Source: an uncultured Porphyromonadaceae bacterium
GTDB taxonomy: Bacteria > Bacteroidota > Bacteroidia > Bacteroidales > Muribaculaceae
Length of the DNA stretch: 64,000 nucleotides
Assembly (NCBI GenBank): GCA_947175425.1
Contig: CAMWMR010000004.1
Coordinates: 45,293-109,292, forward strand
Direction: 5' to 3'
In this document: in pieces, positions 9,828 through 19,678 of the stretch
Layout: every line of letters starts with the position of its first letter
Numbering within the stretch: the stretch's first letter is position 1
Program-made: the position numbers and the translations under genes
Notes under the pieces: generated by a model
The model's input: only the letters and a program-made list of their open reading frames with translations
What the model was told of the DNA's origin: nothing
Databases searched by the model: none

Positions 9828-10282
9828 GTTTTCAAGAATTTATACACCACAACACTGTTATCGTTGCCGCGAACGTATACCATATCGAGTCGCTCGGAGC
9901 TGATATGCGACAGTGCGACGGTGAACACCTCGTTTGCCGGAAAACCGAGCCACTGCGGAGCTTCAAACACTCCCGTGCCGGGCAAACAGGCATCGGAGCT
10001 GTGGGTGAAATTGAAAGTTATATTGTCCATGGAGCGTGTCCATGTTCCATAGCATTGAGAAATAGGGACATATCCGCCGTCGGAGAGCATGAATTGCACC
10101 ACTTCGCCCTGGAATTTCATAAATGTTGCCGTGCCTTCGGGGAGTTCGGCGGGTTCACCGTCGACAGTCATGGAATCGAGATACCAGGCACCGAAAAGTT
10201 TACCGATGTTACCGTCGTTCTGCGTGCAGGAAACGGTTATAAACATGAGTAAAACAGGAATTATTCCAAGCAGTTTCTTCAT
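9821..10282 (-). CDS. Lipocalin-like domain lipoprotein
   Basis: Lipobox VSCTQ, LFGAWYLDSMTVDGEPAELPEGTATFMKFQ. Confidence 0.65.
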   Translation of the reverse strand: MKKLLGIIPVLLMFITVSCTQNDGNIGKLFGAWYLDSMTVDGEPAELPEGTATFMKFQGEVVQFMLSDGGYVPISQCYGTWTRSMDNITFNFTHSSDACLPGTGVFEAPQWLGFPANEVFTVALSHISSERLDMVYVRGNDNSVVVYKFLKTW

Positions 10283-11799
10283 TGTTTTTTATTGAAAGAG
10301 AGGTGTCCCGAATAAGAAATTGAAGCGAGTGCGCCGAAATTGTTACCGCGCAGGTTTCCTGCATCGAAAGCCACAGCAGCCTTGAGCTGCAAACCGGGAA
10401 GATTGCGTGCGGGCGACCACTTGAGCTGCAGCATTGCCGATGTATCGTGAAGACGGCGCACGGCGGGAAGACGCCCCGAGCCACCTGCTCGCTGATATGA
10501 AAACTTGAACAGATACTGCCAGGCGCGTGCCGTGGAACCTTCCATTGCGAAATGCATGCCGCGGGCACGGTTGTGCTCGAAACCCGGATTGCCGTTAAGG
10601 TTATAGAGCGGCGAAACGGGGAACGGCGAGCCTATGCTCATGCCATAGTTGGCGTAGGCACCGTAATAATCGTTGTTGTAATAGTTGTCGCCACCGGTTG
10701 CCTCGGCTGTGAGGTCGGTTCCGGGAGCATCGCCGGGGGCGAAGTGTATGAAGCCCGACTGGTTTGTAAAGTCCACGTACTCAATAAGGACTTTTTCCAG
10801 CCAGCCTTTTGAGGGGGAGTTGTACTGCAGACCCCATACGCCGTCCCAGCCGTTACGACGTCCTATTCCCGAGCCGTCCTCCCAAGGCCACTCGAAGTAT
10901 GCCGTAAGCTTTGCGCCGTTGCGAAAATTATAGCAAGCTTTGAAGTCCCACGAACCCAAAGAGCTTCCTTTATAATAATCCTCGCCGCCTTCCATAGGGA
11001 AAAACATGTCCCAGATGTCGCGCAAGTGAAATCCACGGTTTTCCTCTTTCCACATATTTCCTTTTGAGTACCATTTGGAGCTTCCTGCGAAAGTTCCGCC
11101 TGTTTGCATTCCAACGATAATGTGGAAGGGCATGGTTGGTTTTGTGCGGAAATAGCACCTTTTATATGTGTACCACAAATTTGTGGCAAGTACGCCGTGA
11201 TAGTAGTTGAACGTATTTGTTTTAAAACCTGTATCGGTTGTACGGCCATACATTATTTCACCGTCGATCTGCACCCATCCGTTTGTAAAAGGGATATCCT
11301 GAAAATCGATGAATCCCACGCTTACACCGGGAATAGGGCGGGCACTGTTGCTTCGTGTAAGGTCGCCGGACGAGAGTTTGTCGTCGACAATGAGCGAATG
11401 CTGTTCTTTCATGCCGGCGGTTATATATACACCACGATACTTAAGTTCGGCATACAGCTGCTGCAATCGCGCAAAGGAGGGGCGTACGCTGTGTGTATAG
11501 AAGCCGGGGGCTTCGTAGCGTTCGTAGGAGTTTGCGGAGCCGTATCCGAGCAGATACTCAACGCCTGCGCCCCAAGAAAAACGTTTATCGTAATTCACAG
11601 GGACAATGGCTTTTGCACCTTGCCACACCCCTTTTGCCTCGGTAAATTTGCCATAATTCCACGAGCCGAGCAGATATGGCGCAAAGTTACCCGTGGAGGC
11701 ATTAACGGTTATAGAAGCCTCATAATCTACATCGGGAGCTTCAGCAAAAGCCGCCCAGGCACATAAAGCAGCACACGAAAAGACACAAAAACGTTTCAT
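10279..11799 (-). CDS. Capsule assembly Wzi family outer-membrane protein
   Basis: MKRFCVFSCAALCAWAAFAEAPDVDYEASITVNASTGNFAPYLLGSWNYGKF..., long beta-strand pattern; ORF open to 11898 but signal peptide start at 11799. Confidence 0.7.
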   Translation of the reverse strand: MKRFCVFSCAALCAWAAFAEAPDVDYEASITVNASTGNFAPYLLGSWNYGKFTEAKGVWQGAKAIVPVNYDKRFSWGAGVEYLLGYGSANSYERYEAPGFYTHSVRPSFARLQQLYAELKYRGVYITAGMKEQHSLIVDDKLSSGDLTRSNSARPIPGVSVGFIDFQDIPFTNGWVQIDGEIMYGRTTDTGFKTNTFNYYHGVLATNLWYTYKRCYFRTKPTMPFHIIVGMQTGGTFAGSSKWYSKGNMWKEENRGFHLRDIWDMFFPMEGGEDYYKGSSLGSWDFKACYNFRNGAKLTAYFEWPWEDGSGIGRRNGWDGVWGLQYNSPSKGWLEKVLIEYVDFTNQSGFIHFAPGDAPGTDLTAEATGGDNYYNNDYYGAYANYGMSIGSPFPVSPLYNLNGNPGFEHNRARGMHFAMEGSTARAWQYLFKFSYQRAGGSGRLPAVRRLHDTSAMLQLKWSPARNLPGLQLKAAVAFDAGNLRGNNFGALASISYSGHLSFNKKQ

Positions 11800-11805
11800 A
11801 CAGTG

Positions 11806-11813
11806 CAAATATA
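11806..11813 (-). promoter_or_regulatory. Putative -7 box (TATATTTG) of the Wzi/NeuB operon
   Basis: Reverse complement of CAAATATA 7 nt before the start codon; no clear -33. Confidence 0.4.
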
Positions 11814-11948
11814 CACATAAATCCCGATATACCCGCCGCTGTTCATAAAAATAAACAAAATGTTCACCGATATCATTGATTTTGAAAAGAAGTTGCAAAT
11901 AAACTGCAGCTTGTTTAATCTGCGCAGGTTTGATTTTTGGGGATGATA

Positions 11949-11980
11949 TTTGGCGGGGTGGTAAAAAATTATTAATTTTG
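11949..11980 (+). promoter_or_regulatory. Bacteroidota-type promoter for guaB
   Basis: TTTG (11949-11952), 20 nt, TAATTTTG (11973-11980). Confidence 0.65.
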
Positions 11981-12007
11981 CATGCAATTAAACCACACCT
12001 TCATATT

Positions 12008-13486
12008 ATGTCGTTTATTGCAGACCGCGTAAAGATGGATGGGCTCACGTTTGATGACGTGCTGCTTATTCCCGCTTATTCCGAAGTTCTTCCCCGCGAA
12101 GTTAATCTACAAACTCGTTTTTCCCGCAACATTGTTCTGAATGTACCGCTGATATCGGCGGCTATGGATACTGTGACCGAGTCGCAACTGGCCATAGCTA
12201 TTGCCCGCGAAGGCGGCATAGGCGTAATTCACAAGAATATGTCGATTGAGGAGCAGGCCAAACATGTACACACGGTAAAACGTGCCGAAAGCGGCATGAT
12301 TTACGACCCTGTTACAATATTGCTGGGTTCTACCGTTGCCGATGCGTTGCGCATGATGAGCGAGTACCACATCGGCGGTATTCCCGTAGTTGACAACGAC
12401 GGCATTCTCCGAGGCATTGTAACCAACCGCGACCTCCGTTTCGAGCGCGATTTGAGCCGTAAAATCGATGAGGTGATGACATCCGAAAATATCATCACCA
12501 CCGAATCGGGCACCACCCTTGAGCAGGCTGCCGAAATTCTACAGCGCCACAAAATTGAGAAACTACCTGTTGTAGACAAAAACGGCAAGCTCGTCGGCCT
12601 CATTACATATAAGGATATTACCAAGGCCAAGGACAAGCCCAATGCGTGCAAGGATAATTTGGGACGTCTTCGTGTTGCCGCCGGCATAGGTGTTACCGGC
12701 GATGCCATGCAGCGTGCCGACGCTCTTGTTGCCGCCGGAGTGGACGCAATTGTAATTGACACTGCCCACGGCCACAGCAAAGGTGTTGTTGGAGTTCTGC
12801 GCGAGCTCAAAGCCCGTCATCCTCAGATAGATGTAGTTGTTGGCAATATCGCTACCGGCGAAGCTGCCCGTTATCTTGCCGACAACGGTGCCGACGGTGT
12901 GAAAGTGGGTATCGGCCCCGGCTCCATTTGCACCACCCGTGTAATTGCGGGAGTGGGTGTACCCCAGCTTTCGGCTGTTTACGAAGTTGCCAAAGCGCTT
13001 GAAGGCACCGGAGTTCCTTTGATTGCCGACGGCGGTATCCGCTATTCGGGCGATATTGTAAAGGCTCTTGCCGCAGGCGCCAACTCGGTTATGCTTGGAG
13101 GAATGTTGGCCGGCGTTGAGGAATCGCCCGGCGATACCATTATTTTCAACGGCCGCAAATACAAGACTTACCGTGGCATGGGTTCGCTTGAAGCTATGGA
13201 ACGCGGTTCCAAGGACCGTTATTTCCAGGGCAACGAAACCGATGTGAAGAAACTTGTGCCTGAAGGTATTGCAGCACGCGTACCGTACAAAGGTCTTTTA
13301 TACGAGGTTGTTTATCAAATGCTTGGCGGTTTGCGCTCGGGCATGGGCTACTGCGGCGCCGCCAATATTGAAGCTCTGCACAATGCCAAATTCACCCGCA
13401 TAACCAATGCCGGTGTTGCCGAAAGCCATCCTCATGATGTGACTATTACGGCAGAAGCTCCAAATTACAGCAGCGGAGCACAATAA
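12008..13486 (+). CDS. guaB: IMP dehydrogenase
   Basis: [24 protein letters not shown] domains, [34 protein letters not shown]. Confidence 0.96.
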   Translation: MSFIADRVKMDGLTFDDVLLIPAYSEVLPREVNLQTRFSRNIVLNVPLISAAMDTVTESQLAIAIAREGGIGVIHKNMSIEEQAKHVHTVKRAESGMIYDPVTILLGSTVADALRMMSEYHIGGIPVVDNDGILRGIVTNRDLRFERDLSRKIDEVMTSENIITTESGTTLEQAAEILQRHKIEKLPVVDKNGKLVGLITYKDITKAKDKPNACKDNLGRLRVAAGIGVTGDAMQRADALVAAGVDAIVIDTAHGHSKGVVGVLRELKARHPQIDVVVGNIATGEAARYLADNGADGVKVGIGPGSICTTRVIAGVGVPQLSAVYEVAKALEGTGVPLIADGGIRYSGDIVKALAAGANSVMLGGMLAGVEESPGDTIIFNGRKYKTYRGMGSLEAMERGSKDRYFQGNETDVKKLVPEGIAARVPYKGLLYEVVYQMLGGLRSGMGYCGAANIEALHNAKFTRITNAGVAESHPHDVTITAEAPNYSSGAQ

Positions 13487-13508
13487 TATTAAGCACACTA
13501 CGTTATAA

Positions 13509-13550
13509 ATTAGTCGGCCATATGTTTTTATATATCGTCGGCTAATTTTT
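13509..13550 (+). terminator. Intrinsic terminator after guaB
   Basis: ATTAGTCGGC (13509-13518) pairs with GTCGGCTAAT (13537-13546) with two G-U pairs, then TTTT. Confidence 0.6.
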
Positions 13551-13582
13551 ATATAAAATGTAGATTCTACCCAACATACCAG

Positions 13583-15505
13583 ATGAAAAAACATTTTTTA
13601 GCAGCCGCCCTCGGCCTTGCCGCAACAGCAAGCGTATTTGCGGGTGATTCCGATCCCGTGCTGATGACTGTGGACGGAAAACCCGTGCACGTGAGCGAAT
13701 TTGAATACCTTTATAACAAAAACAATTCACAGCAAGCTCAGCAACAGACTCTTGACCAGTACCTCGACATGTTTATCGACTACAAGCTCAAGGTTGCCGA
13801 TGCCGAGCACGCCGGCCTGCAGAACACCCCCGAATTCAAGAAAGAATTCGGCAAGTTCCGTGATGACCTCGCCAAGCCTTACCTGCGCGACACTCTTGTG
13901 GAGCAGGCTCTTATAGAGGAATCGTACAAGCATTTTCTTGAAGATGTATATGTGAGCCATATTATGGTGGGCTCTACCGAGCAGGACAAGCAAATGCTCG
14001 ATTCGCTGCGCAACGCCATTATCAACGGCGAGACAAGTTTTGAGGAAGTTGCCGAAAAATACTCGCAGGACCGCAGCTCCAGCCAGCGCGGCGGCCGCAT
14101 GGGATATGTCACTCCCGGTCGTTTCCCCTGGCCATTCGAACAGGTGGCGTACAGTACCGCCGTTGGAGAAATATCGCCGGTAATGAACTCGGGATTCGGC
14201 TATCACATTATCCGTCCCGAAAGCCGTCGCCAGGCAGCAGGCGAAGTTAACGCAAGCCACATTCTGATGCTTACCCGCGGCATGGAGCCTGCCGAAGTTG
14301 ACGCACAGAAGGCTCGCATCGACTCTATTTACGAACTTCTTGAAAAAGGCGCCGATTTTGCCGACCTTGCCACACGCATGTCGCAAGATCCCGGTTCGGC
14401 CCGCAACGGCGGTAACCTCGGCTGGTTCTCGCGCGGCATGATGGTGAGCGAGTTCGACAGCGTTGCCTTTGCTCTTGCCGACGGCGAAATTTCCAAGCCT
14501 TTCGCCACAACTTTCGGCTATCACATTATCAAGCGTCTTGAACACCGCGATGTCCCCGGTAAAGCCGAGCTTGTTGAAAAAATTAAATCGCAGATGGCTA
14601 ATGACGAACGAGCCAACCAGCCCGAACAGTCGTACGCCGCAGGCGTTATCGAACGTCTTCACGCCAAGGTTCTTCCTGAGGCCATGAAGAATATTCGCGA
14701 CATTATTGCAGCCGCTCCCGGCGGATATGATGCGGAAATGATTAATTCGCTTTCGGCAAACGACATGGTTGTTGCCGTGTTCGATGGCGGCCAGGTTACG
14801 CTTGCCGAAGTTATGCCGTCGGTAAGCCGCACATCATCGCCCGATGCCGACAATGCCCGCCTTATTATTGAGAGTGCAGTATACGATGTCTTGGGCAAAC
14901 GTATTATGGATGTTGAAAAAGAACTTCTCGCAGAAAGCAACGCCGATTACCGCAATCTTGTAAATGAATATCGCGACGGCATTCTGCTATACGAAATATC
15001 CAACCGCAACGTATGGGAAAAAGCTTCTAAAGACAGCGCGGGTCTTGCCAAGTTCTTTAAGTCCAACAAAAAGAACTATAAGTGGGAAAGTCCCAAATTC
15101 AAGAGCACCATTATTTTTGCCACATCCGACTCGGTTCTCAATCTTGCCACTGCATATGCCGACAGCATAAATGTAAGCGACCATGCAGAATTTGCCAAGG
15201 CAATGCGCGAGCGTTTTGGCCGCGATGTAAAAGTTGAGCGTGTTATCGCCGCCAAGGGCGAGAATGCAATTACCGACTACCTTGGCTTTAACGGCGAAAA
15301 ACCCGAAGGAGACAAGAAATCGCGCTGGGACTCGTATGCTTCATATCAAGGCCGCATTATAAGCTCGCCCGAAGAACCCGCCGATGTTCGCGGGCAGGCT
15401 GTTACCGATTATCAGAATTATCTTGAAAAGCAGTGGATCAAGCAGCTCCACAAGAAATACAAAGTGTCGGTTGACAAAAAAGTTTTTGAAACATTGCGCA
15501 AATAA
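13583..15505 (+). CDS. Peptidylprolyl isomerase with tandem PpiC/parvulin domains
   Basis: VSHIMVGSTEQDKQMLDSLRNAIINGETSFEEVAEKYSQD...GGRMGYVTPGRFPWPFE and ASHILMLTRGM...DPGSARNGGNLGWFSRGMMVSEF. Confidence 0.9.
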   Translation: MKKHFLAAALGLAATASVFAGDSDPVLMTVDGKPVHVSEFEYLYNKNNSQQAQQQTLDQYLDMFIDYKLKVADAEHAGLQNTPEFKKEFGKFRDDLAKPYLRDTLVEQALIEESYKHFLEDVYVSHIMVGSTEQDKQMLDSLRNAIINGETSFEEVAEKYSQDRSSSQRGGRMGYVTPGRFPWPFEQVAYSTAVGEISPVMNSGFGYHIIRPESRRQAAGEVNASHILMLTRGMEPAEVDAQKARIDSIYELLEKGADFADLATRMSQDPGSARNGGNLGWFSRGMMVSEFDSVAFALADGEISKPFATTFGYHIIKRLEHRDVPGKAELVEKIKSQMANDERANQPEQSYAAGVIERLHAKVLPEAMKNIRDIIAAAPGGYDAEMINSLSANDMVVAVFDGGQVTLAEVMPSVSRTSSPDADNARLIIESAVYDVLGKRIMDVEKELLAESNADYRNLVNEYRDGILLYEISNRNVWEKASKDSAGLAKFFKSNKKNYKWESPKFKSTIIFATSDSVLNLATAYADSINVSDHAEFAKAMRERFGRDVKVERVIAAKGENAITDYLGFNGEKPEGDKKSRWDSYASYQGRIISSPEEPADVRGQAVTDYQNYLEKQWIKQLHKKYKVSVDKKVFETLRK

Positions 15506-15520
15506 TGCCATGCCTCAAGC

Positions 15521-16402
15521 ATGAATAAAAAAATATTTAAACTTAGCCTCGCCGCTACCGTTCTGCTGTTCTGCGCAGCTTGCAACGGCAGCGGCGAGGC
15601 CGTAAAGAACAAAAGCGATGTAATTGTTACAGTTGGTAACAAATCGTTTACAACCAATGAGCTGCGTATGCAGATTCCGGGGAATACCTCGCCGGAAGAC
15701 AGTGCGGCGCTCGCCAAAGCTATTGTGCGGCGGTGGGTTGAAAAGCAACTTATAGAGCAGGTTGCCTCCGGGCAGGTGGATATGGAAGAAATAGAACGGC
15801 TTACATCGGAGTATCGTTCGGAGCTAATTATGTCGCAGTACCGCCGTGCAATGGCCAGGCAGCTTGACGACAGCGCAGTTTCCGACGATTCGATACTCGA
15901 CTACTATAACAGCCATGCCGATGAGTACAAACTGCATCAGCCGATGATAAAGGGCGTTTACCTTAAAGTTCCCGATGACGCTCCCAACCTGAACGTGCTT
16001 CGCAAGCTTTATCGTTCGGAAAAAGAGTCGGATGTCGACAAAATGGAAAAAGCAGCGCTAAGCTCGGCCATACATTATAATTATTTCCGTGACACCTGGG
16101 TTCCTTTCGAGCAGGTTGAGAACCGCATTCCTGTAGTTTTCGACGCGAAGGTGCGCGAGACTTTGCGTAACCGTAAATCTCTTGAGGTACATCACGAGGG
16201 CTTTGTATATCTGCTTAGCATATCGGAGTATCTTCCAAGCGGGTCGGCCATGCCCTACGAAACGGCACGCCCGCTCATTATCGACCGTCTGCTTGCCCGT
16301 GAACGCCGCGCCATGGACACGCGTCTTCGCAACGATCTGTATAATTCGGCCGTTGCAAAAGGCATTGTGGTATATCCGGGGGAGACGGCTGTTACTCCCT
16401 GA
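15521..16402 (+). CDS. SurA-like periplasmic chaperone lipoprotein
   Basis: Lipobox CAACNGSG; SurA-N-like VEKQLIEQVASGQVDMEEIERLTSEYRSELI; directly follows PpiC-domain gene. Confidence 0.7.
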   Translation: MNKKIFKLSLAATVLLFCAACNGSGEAVKNKSDVIVTVGNKSFTTNELRMQIPGNTSPEDSAALAKAIVRRWVEKQLIEQVASGQVDMEEIERLTSEYRSELIMSQYRRAMARQLDDSAVSDDSILDYYNSHADEYKLHQPMIKGVYLKVPDDAPNLNVLRKLYRSEKESDVDKMEKAALSSAIHYNYFRDTWVPFEQVENRIPVVFDAKVRETLRNRKSLEVHHEGFVYLLSISEYLPSGSAMPYETARPLIIDRLLARERRAMDTRLRNDLYNSAVAKGIVVYPGETAVTP

Positions 16403-16844
16403 GGCGGGAGTCGATTATAATTGTCACGGGACCGTCGTTAAGGAGTTCGACCTTCATATCGGCGCCAAAACGTCCCCGTTGCACCTCTCGCCCTGTAATG
16501 CTGCGGCATTCGCTCATAAACATTTCGTATAAATCTACCGCCAGTTCATGACGTGCCGCCCGAATGTAACTCGGGCGGTTTCCTTTTCGTGTGCTCGCGG
16601 TAAGCGTGAATTGGCTGATTGCAAGGATGTCGCCCTGAACATCTACAATGGAGCGGTTCATAACTCCGTTTTCATCGTTGAAAATGCGCATTGCACATGT
16701 TTTTGCGGCAAGCCAGCGGCAATCGTCGGCGGTATCGCCTGTTTCGACTCCTACGAGCACCATAAGGCCGTTGCCGACAGAACCTACAGTTTCGCCGTCG
16801 ACACTCACCGATGCGTGCGATACACGTTGAATTACAAGTCTCAT
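16392..16844 (-). CDS. dtd: D-aminoacyl-tRNA deacylase
   Basis: MRLVIQRVSHASVSVDGETVGSVGNGLMVLVGVETGDT..., QFTLTASTRKGNRPSYIRAA, GRFGADMKVELLNDGPVTIIID. Confidence 0.95.
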   Translation of the reverse strand: MRLVIQRVSHASVSVDGETVGSVGNGLMVLVGVETGDTADDCRWLAAKTCAMRIFNDENGVMNRSIVDVQGDILAISQFTLTASTRKGNRPSYIRAARHELAVDLYEMFMSECRSITGREVQRGRFGADMKVELLNDGPVTIIIDSRLRE

Positions 16845-18313
16845 CAGAACTGGAAGTATATAAAAGGAGAAACATCCTCGCTGCGCAGCTCCAGCACAAG
16901 CTGAACCACAACAAGAAACAGCAGCAGCTTAAGCCACCATGGGGAGGCAACAAACCAACGTGCGGCGAGCCCGTGGAAACGGGAAGGCAACGCATGCGCA
17001 AGGATTATGAGAATCATCAGAATTAGCCACAGCATGCGTGCAGAGGCGAATGCCGGAACATAGGCGAGCGAGAAATCGTTGAATACTCCCGAGAGTACCA
17101 GCCAAGAATCTTCCCAGGAATCGGCGCGGAAGAATACCCACAGAGCGGCGACAAAACTCATTGTCACTATCCACCATAGTGCTTTCAGAGGCCATATGTC
17201 GGGCAGTCGGTCGAGCCACGGACGCGAGGCTTTGTGAATTGCCAGTCCGCCGCCGTGCATGGCTCCCCAAAAAACGAATTTCCATGCCGCGCCATGCCAT
17301 AGGCCGCCGACAAGCATTGTGGCAAAGTTGTTTATATATGTTCTTGCCGTGCCTTTGCGATTGCCGCCAAGAGGGATGTATACGTAATCGCGCAGCCACG
17401 AGGAAAGCGATATGTGCCAGCGACGCCAGAAATCGCTGATATTGCGGGCTTTGTAGGGATAGTTGAAATTATCGGCGAGCCGGAATCCCATGATAAGGGC
17501 AATTCCGATAGCCATATCGGAATATCCGGAGAAATCGCAGTAAATCTGCATTGTATATCCGATTATTCCCATAAGTGTCTCGAAGCCGGAGTATGAGCCG
17601 GGAGACTGAAAGATGAGATCGTTGTACTGAGCTATATAGTCGGCAACCACAGCTTTTTTGAGGACTCCGAGGATAATGAGCCACAAGCCGGTATAAAGTT
17701 CGGTGCGCGAAGCATGCCTGTTTTCGCGAATCTGCGGAAGGAAATAGTCGGCTCTCACGATTGGCCCCGCTACAAGCGCTGGGAAAAACGAGAGGAAAAA
17801 CGCATATTCCAGCCATGTGCGTGTTGGTGTTACCCGGCCTTTGTATACATCTATAATATAGCTTACCGACTGGAAAGTGTAGAAGGAAATACCAACGGGA
17901 AGAATAAGGTCAAGCGGCTGGAAGTTTCCTTCTATCATTGCATTTAAGTTCCAGAGGAAGAAGTTTGCATATTTGAAATATGCCAGAATCCCCAGCGATG
18001 TGAGCAATGACAGTGCCACACAGCATTTACGGAAAAGTCGGGTTCGTCCCGGAGCTGTCATCAGGCGCGACAGCGTCCAGTCAATGAGCGATGTGCCGCC
18101 TAAGAGGAGGACGAACACGCCGCTGCTTTTATAGTAGAAATAAAAGCTGAAAGCCACAACAAAAACAAGCATCTGCCACAATCGTCCTCTCAAAAGACCG
18201 TACAGAGGCATGAATATGAGAAAGAGTGCCCAAAAAGTTCCCGAAGAAAAGAGCATGGGGCTTTGCGGGTCGTAAAGCAGATAATCGCGTATGTTGAGCA
18301 GGATGTCGTTCAC
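16844..18313 (-). CDS. MBOAT family O-acyltransferase (AlgI-like)
   Basis: ILPVGISFYTFQSVSYIIDVYKG, ISDFWRRWHISLSSWLRDYVYIPLGGNRKG, MLVGGLWHGAAWKFVFWGAMHG. Confidence 0.93.
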   Translation of the reverse strand: MNDILLNIRDYLLYDPQSPMLFSSGTFWALFLIFMPLYGLLRGRLWQMLVFVVAFSFYFYYKSSGVFVLLLGGTSLIDWTLSRLMTAPGRTRLFRKCCVALSLLTSLGILAYFKYANFFLWNLNAMIEGNFQPLDLILPVGISFYTFQSVSYIIDVYKGRVTPTRTWLEYAFFLSFFPALVAGPIVRADYFLPQIRENRHASRTELYTGLWLIILGVLKKAVVADYIAQYNDLIFQSPGSYSGFETLMGIIGYTMQIYCDFSGYSDMAIGIALIMGFRLADNFNYPYKARNISDFWRRWHISLSSWLRDYVYIPLGGNRKGTARTYINNFATMLVGGLWHGAAWKFVFWGAMHGGGLAIHKASRPWLDRLPDIWPLKALWWIVTMSFVAALWVFFRADSWEDSWLVLSGVFNDFSLAYVPAFASARMLWLILMILIILAHALPSRFHGLAARWFVASPWWLKLLLFLVVVQLVLELRSEDVSPFIYFQF

Positions 18314-18316
18314 TTG

Positions 18317-19117
18317 CTATTTTTCGGAAGGCTGGTGTACGAAAATACGAGCCGGACGGCCATGTTTTTTGTCAGGACGCTCCATGCGTATGGGGTGCAG
18401 CGCGTTCTGAGGCATCCACCGCGCAACGCTGTCGAGCCAGTCGCAGGCGGAATCGCGTGTGGGGTGTGCGCCGTCTTTGCTGCGCTGGAAAGTCATGCCG
18501 TTGCTCAGGAAAAAAGTCCCTTTCGGAGCCACGGAGGCAATCAGTTCGTTAATGCCGGTATCGTCTTTCCAATTGGGTGGCCCAATCCACACAAAGGGTA
18601 TGGTGTCGATATCGGCCACTATTTTCTCGACGTACTGCCGGCGTTTTGCAGCTATGTCGCGTACAAATAGTTCGTTAGCTCCGAGACTTACGAAAATGAA
18701 TCCGGGACGAATTTTTTCGATATAATTTTTCAGTTTATCGGATCGTCCCCAAACTTCCGATGTCGAGCTGTACCACACAACATTGTACAGTGTATGACCG
18801 TTTTTCTCGGCATATGCCGCCAGACGCGGGCCAAGTCCCTCGAGCATGGAATCGCCGATGAAGAGAATTGTGTGCGATGTCGTGTCCATAGGCATTGGGA
18901 ACGTGCGAGCGGGTACGGGGCATTCTATGCTATCGGCAACAATCACCTCAGCCAATTGTGATTCCACGGTATCGCGCGAGGCCGTAATTGCCTCTGCTAT
19001 GCCGGAATGCCTGAACTGATGTCCACAAACTTCGGGCATTTCGAAGGCCGATGCAGCTGCAACCACAACAAAAGCCGCAAGGAGGAGCAACCAAAGTTCG
19101 ATATAATGACGTTTCAT
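18317..19117 (-). CDS. SGNH/GDSL-type hydrolase-like protein
   Basis: ILFIGDSMLEGLGPRLAAYA, FIFVSLGANELFV, DGAHPTRDSACDWLDS. Confidence 0.8.
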   Translation of the reverse strand: MKRHYIELWLLLLAAFVVVAAASAFEMPEVCGHQFRHSGIAEAITASRDTVESQLAEVIVADSIECPVPARTFPMPMDTTSHTILFIGDSMLEGLGPRLAAYAEKNGHTLYNVVWYSSTSEVWGRSDKLKNYIEKIRPGFIFVSLGANELFVRDIAAKRRQYVEKIVADIDTIPFVWIGPPNWKDDTGINELIASVAPKGTFFLSNGMTFQRSKDGAHPTRDSACDWLDSVARWMPQNALHPIRMERPDKKHGRPARIFVHQPSEK

Positions 19118-19121
19118 TGTT

Positions 19122-19655
19122 TCAGTAAGTAATCAATGCGTATGGAGTTCCTGCCGTGCGGACTGTCACATGATATGTGCGAAGTCCGTAGCCGTTCTGA
19201 GCGGCCGGGCCGGACACGGGATGTCCACGCAGCGAAAAAACGTTATAAGAACTTCCGCACTGAGGACAACGGGCGAGCATATCCTCGGTATCTATCACCA
19301 CACGGACGTCCTTTTTACATTCTACAGGACAGGCGAGGTCGTATGCGACAGGTTCGCCCAAAACATCGCCGACGAGCAGTACTCCACCGAAACCTGTGTA
19401 AGCAGAGGCGGTGTAGGGGTAGTTGGCGGGGAGTCGTTTGTCGCGGATGAAGCTCCGATAGTCGAGCGCGCCGGAAATTCCATAAACATTCCAGTCGGCC
19501 ATGGTGTTGAACGACAAGTTTACAGGAGCATAAGGTACGCGGTTGTCGTCGATTGTTTGGCAAGCGCCGAGAGTAAGCGCAACGGAAGCCGCCGCAAAAA
19601 ACTGCGCCGGCTTCCGGGCTTTTCCCTTGAGGGAATTTAATATTCTTTTAATCAC
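19122..19655 (-). CDS. Rieske-like / zinc-ribbon-like lipoprotein of unknown function
   Basis: Lipobox LGACQT; YDLACPVECKKDVRVVIDTEDMLARCPQCGSSYNVFSLRGHPVSGPA..GLRTYHVT resembles the Rieske pattern but without His ligands. Confidence 0.55.
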   Translation of the reverse strand: MIKRILNSLKGKARKPAQFFAAASVALTLGACQTIDDNRVPYAPVNLSFNTMADWNVYGISGALDYRSFIRDKRLPANYPYTASAYTGFGGVLLVGDVLGEPVAYDLACPVECKKDVRVVIDTEDMLARCPQCGSSYNVFSLRGHPVSGPAAQNGYGLRTYHVTVRTAGTPYALITY

Positions 19656-19678
19656 GGGGAGAGAGTGAGTGATAGTTG

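Noticed and set aside
13727-14662. 311-aa minus ORF opposite the PpiC gene
   Set aside because: Antisense shadow ORF within a conserved coding region.
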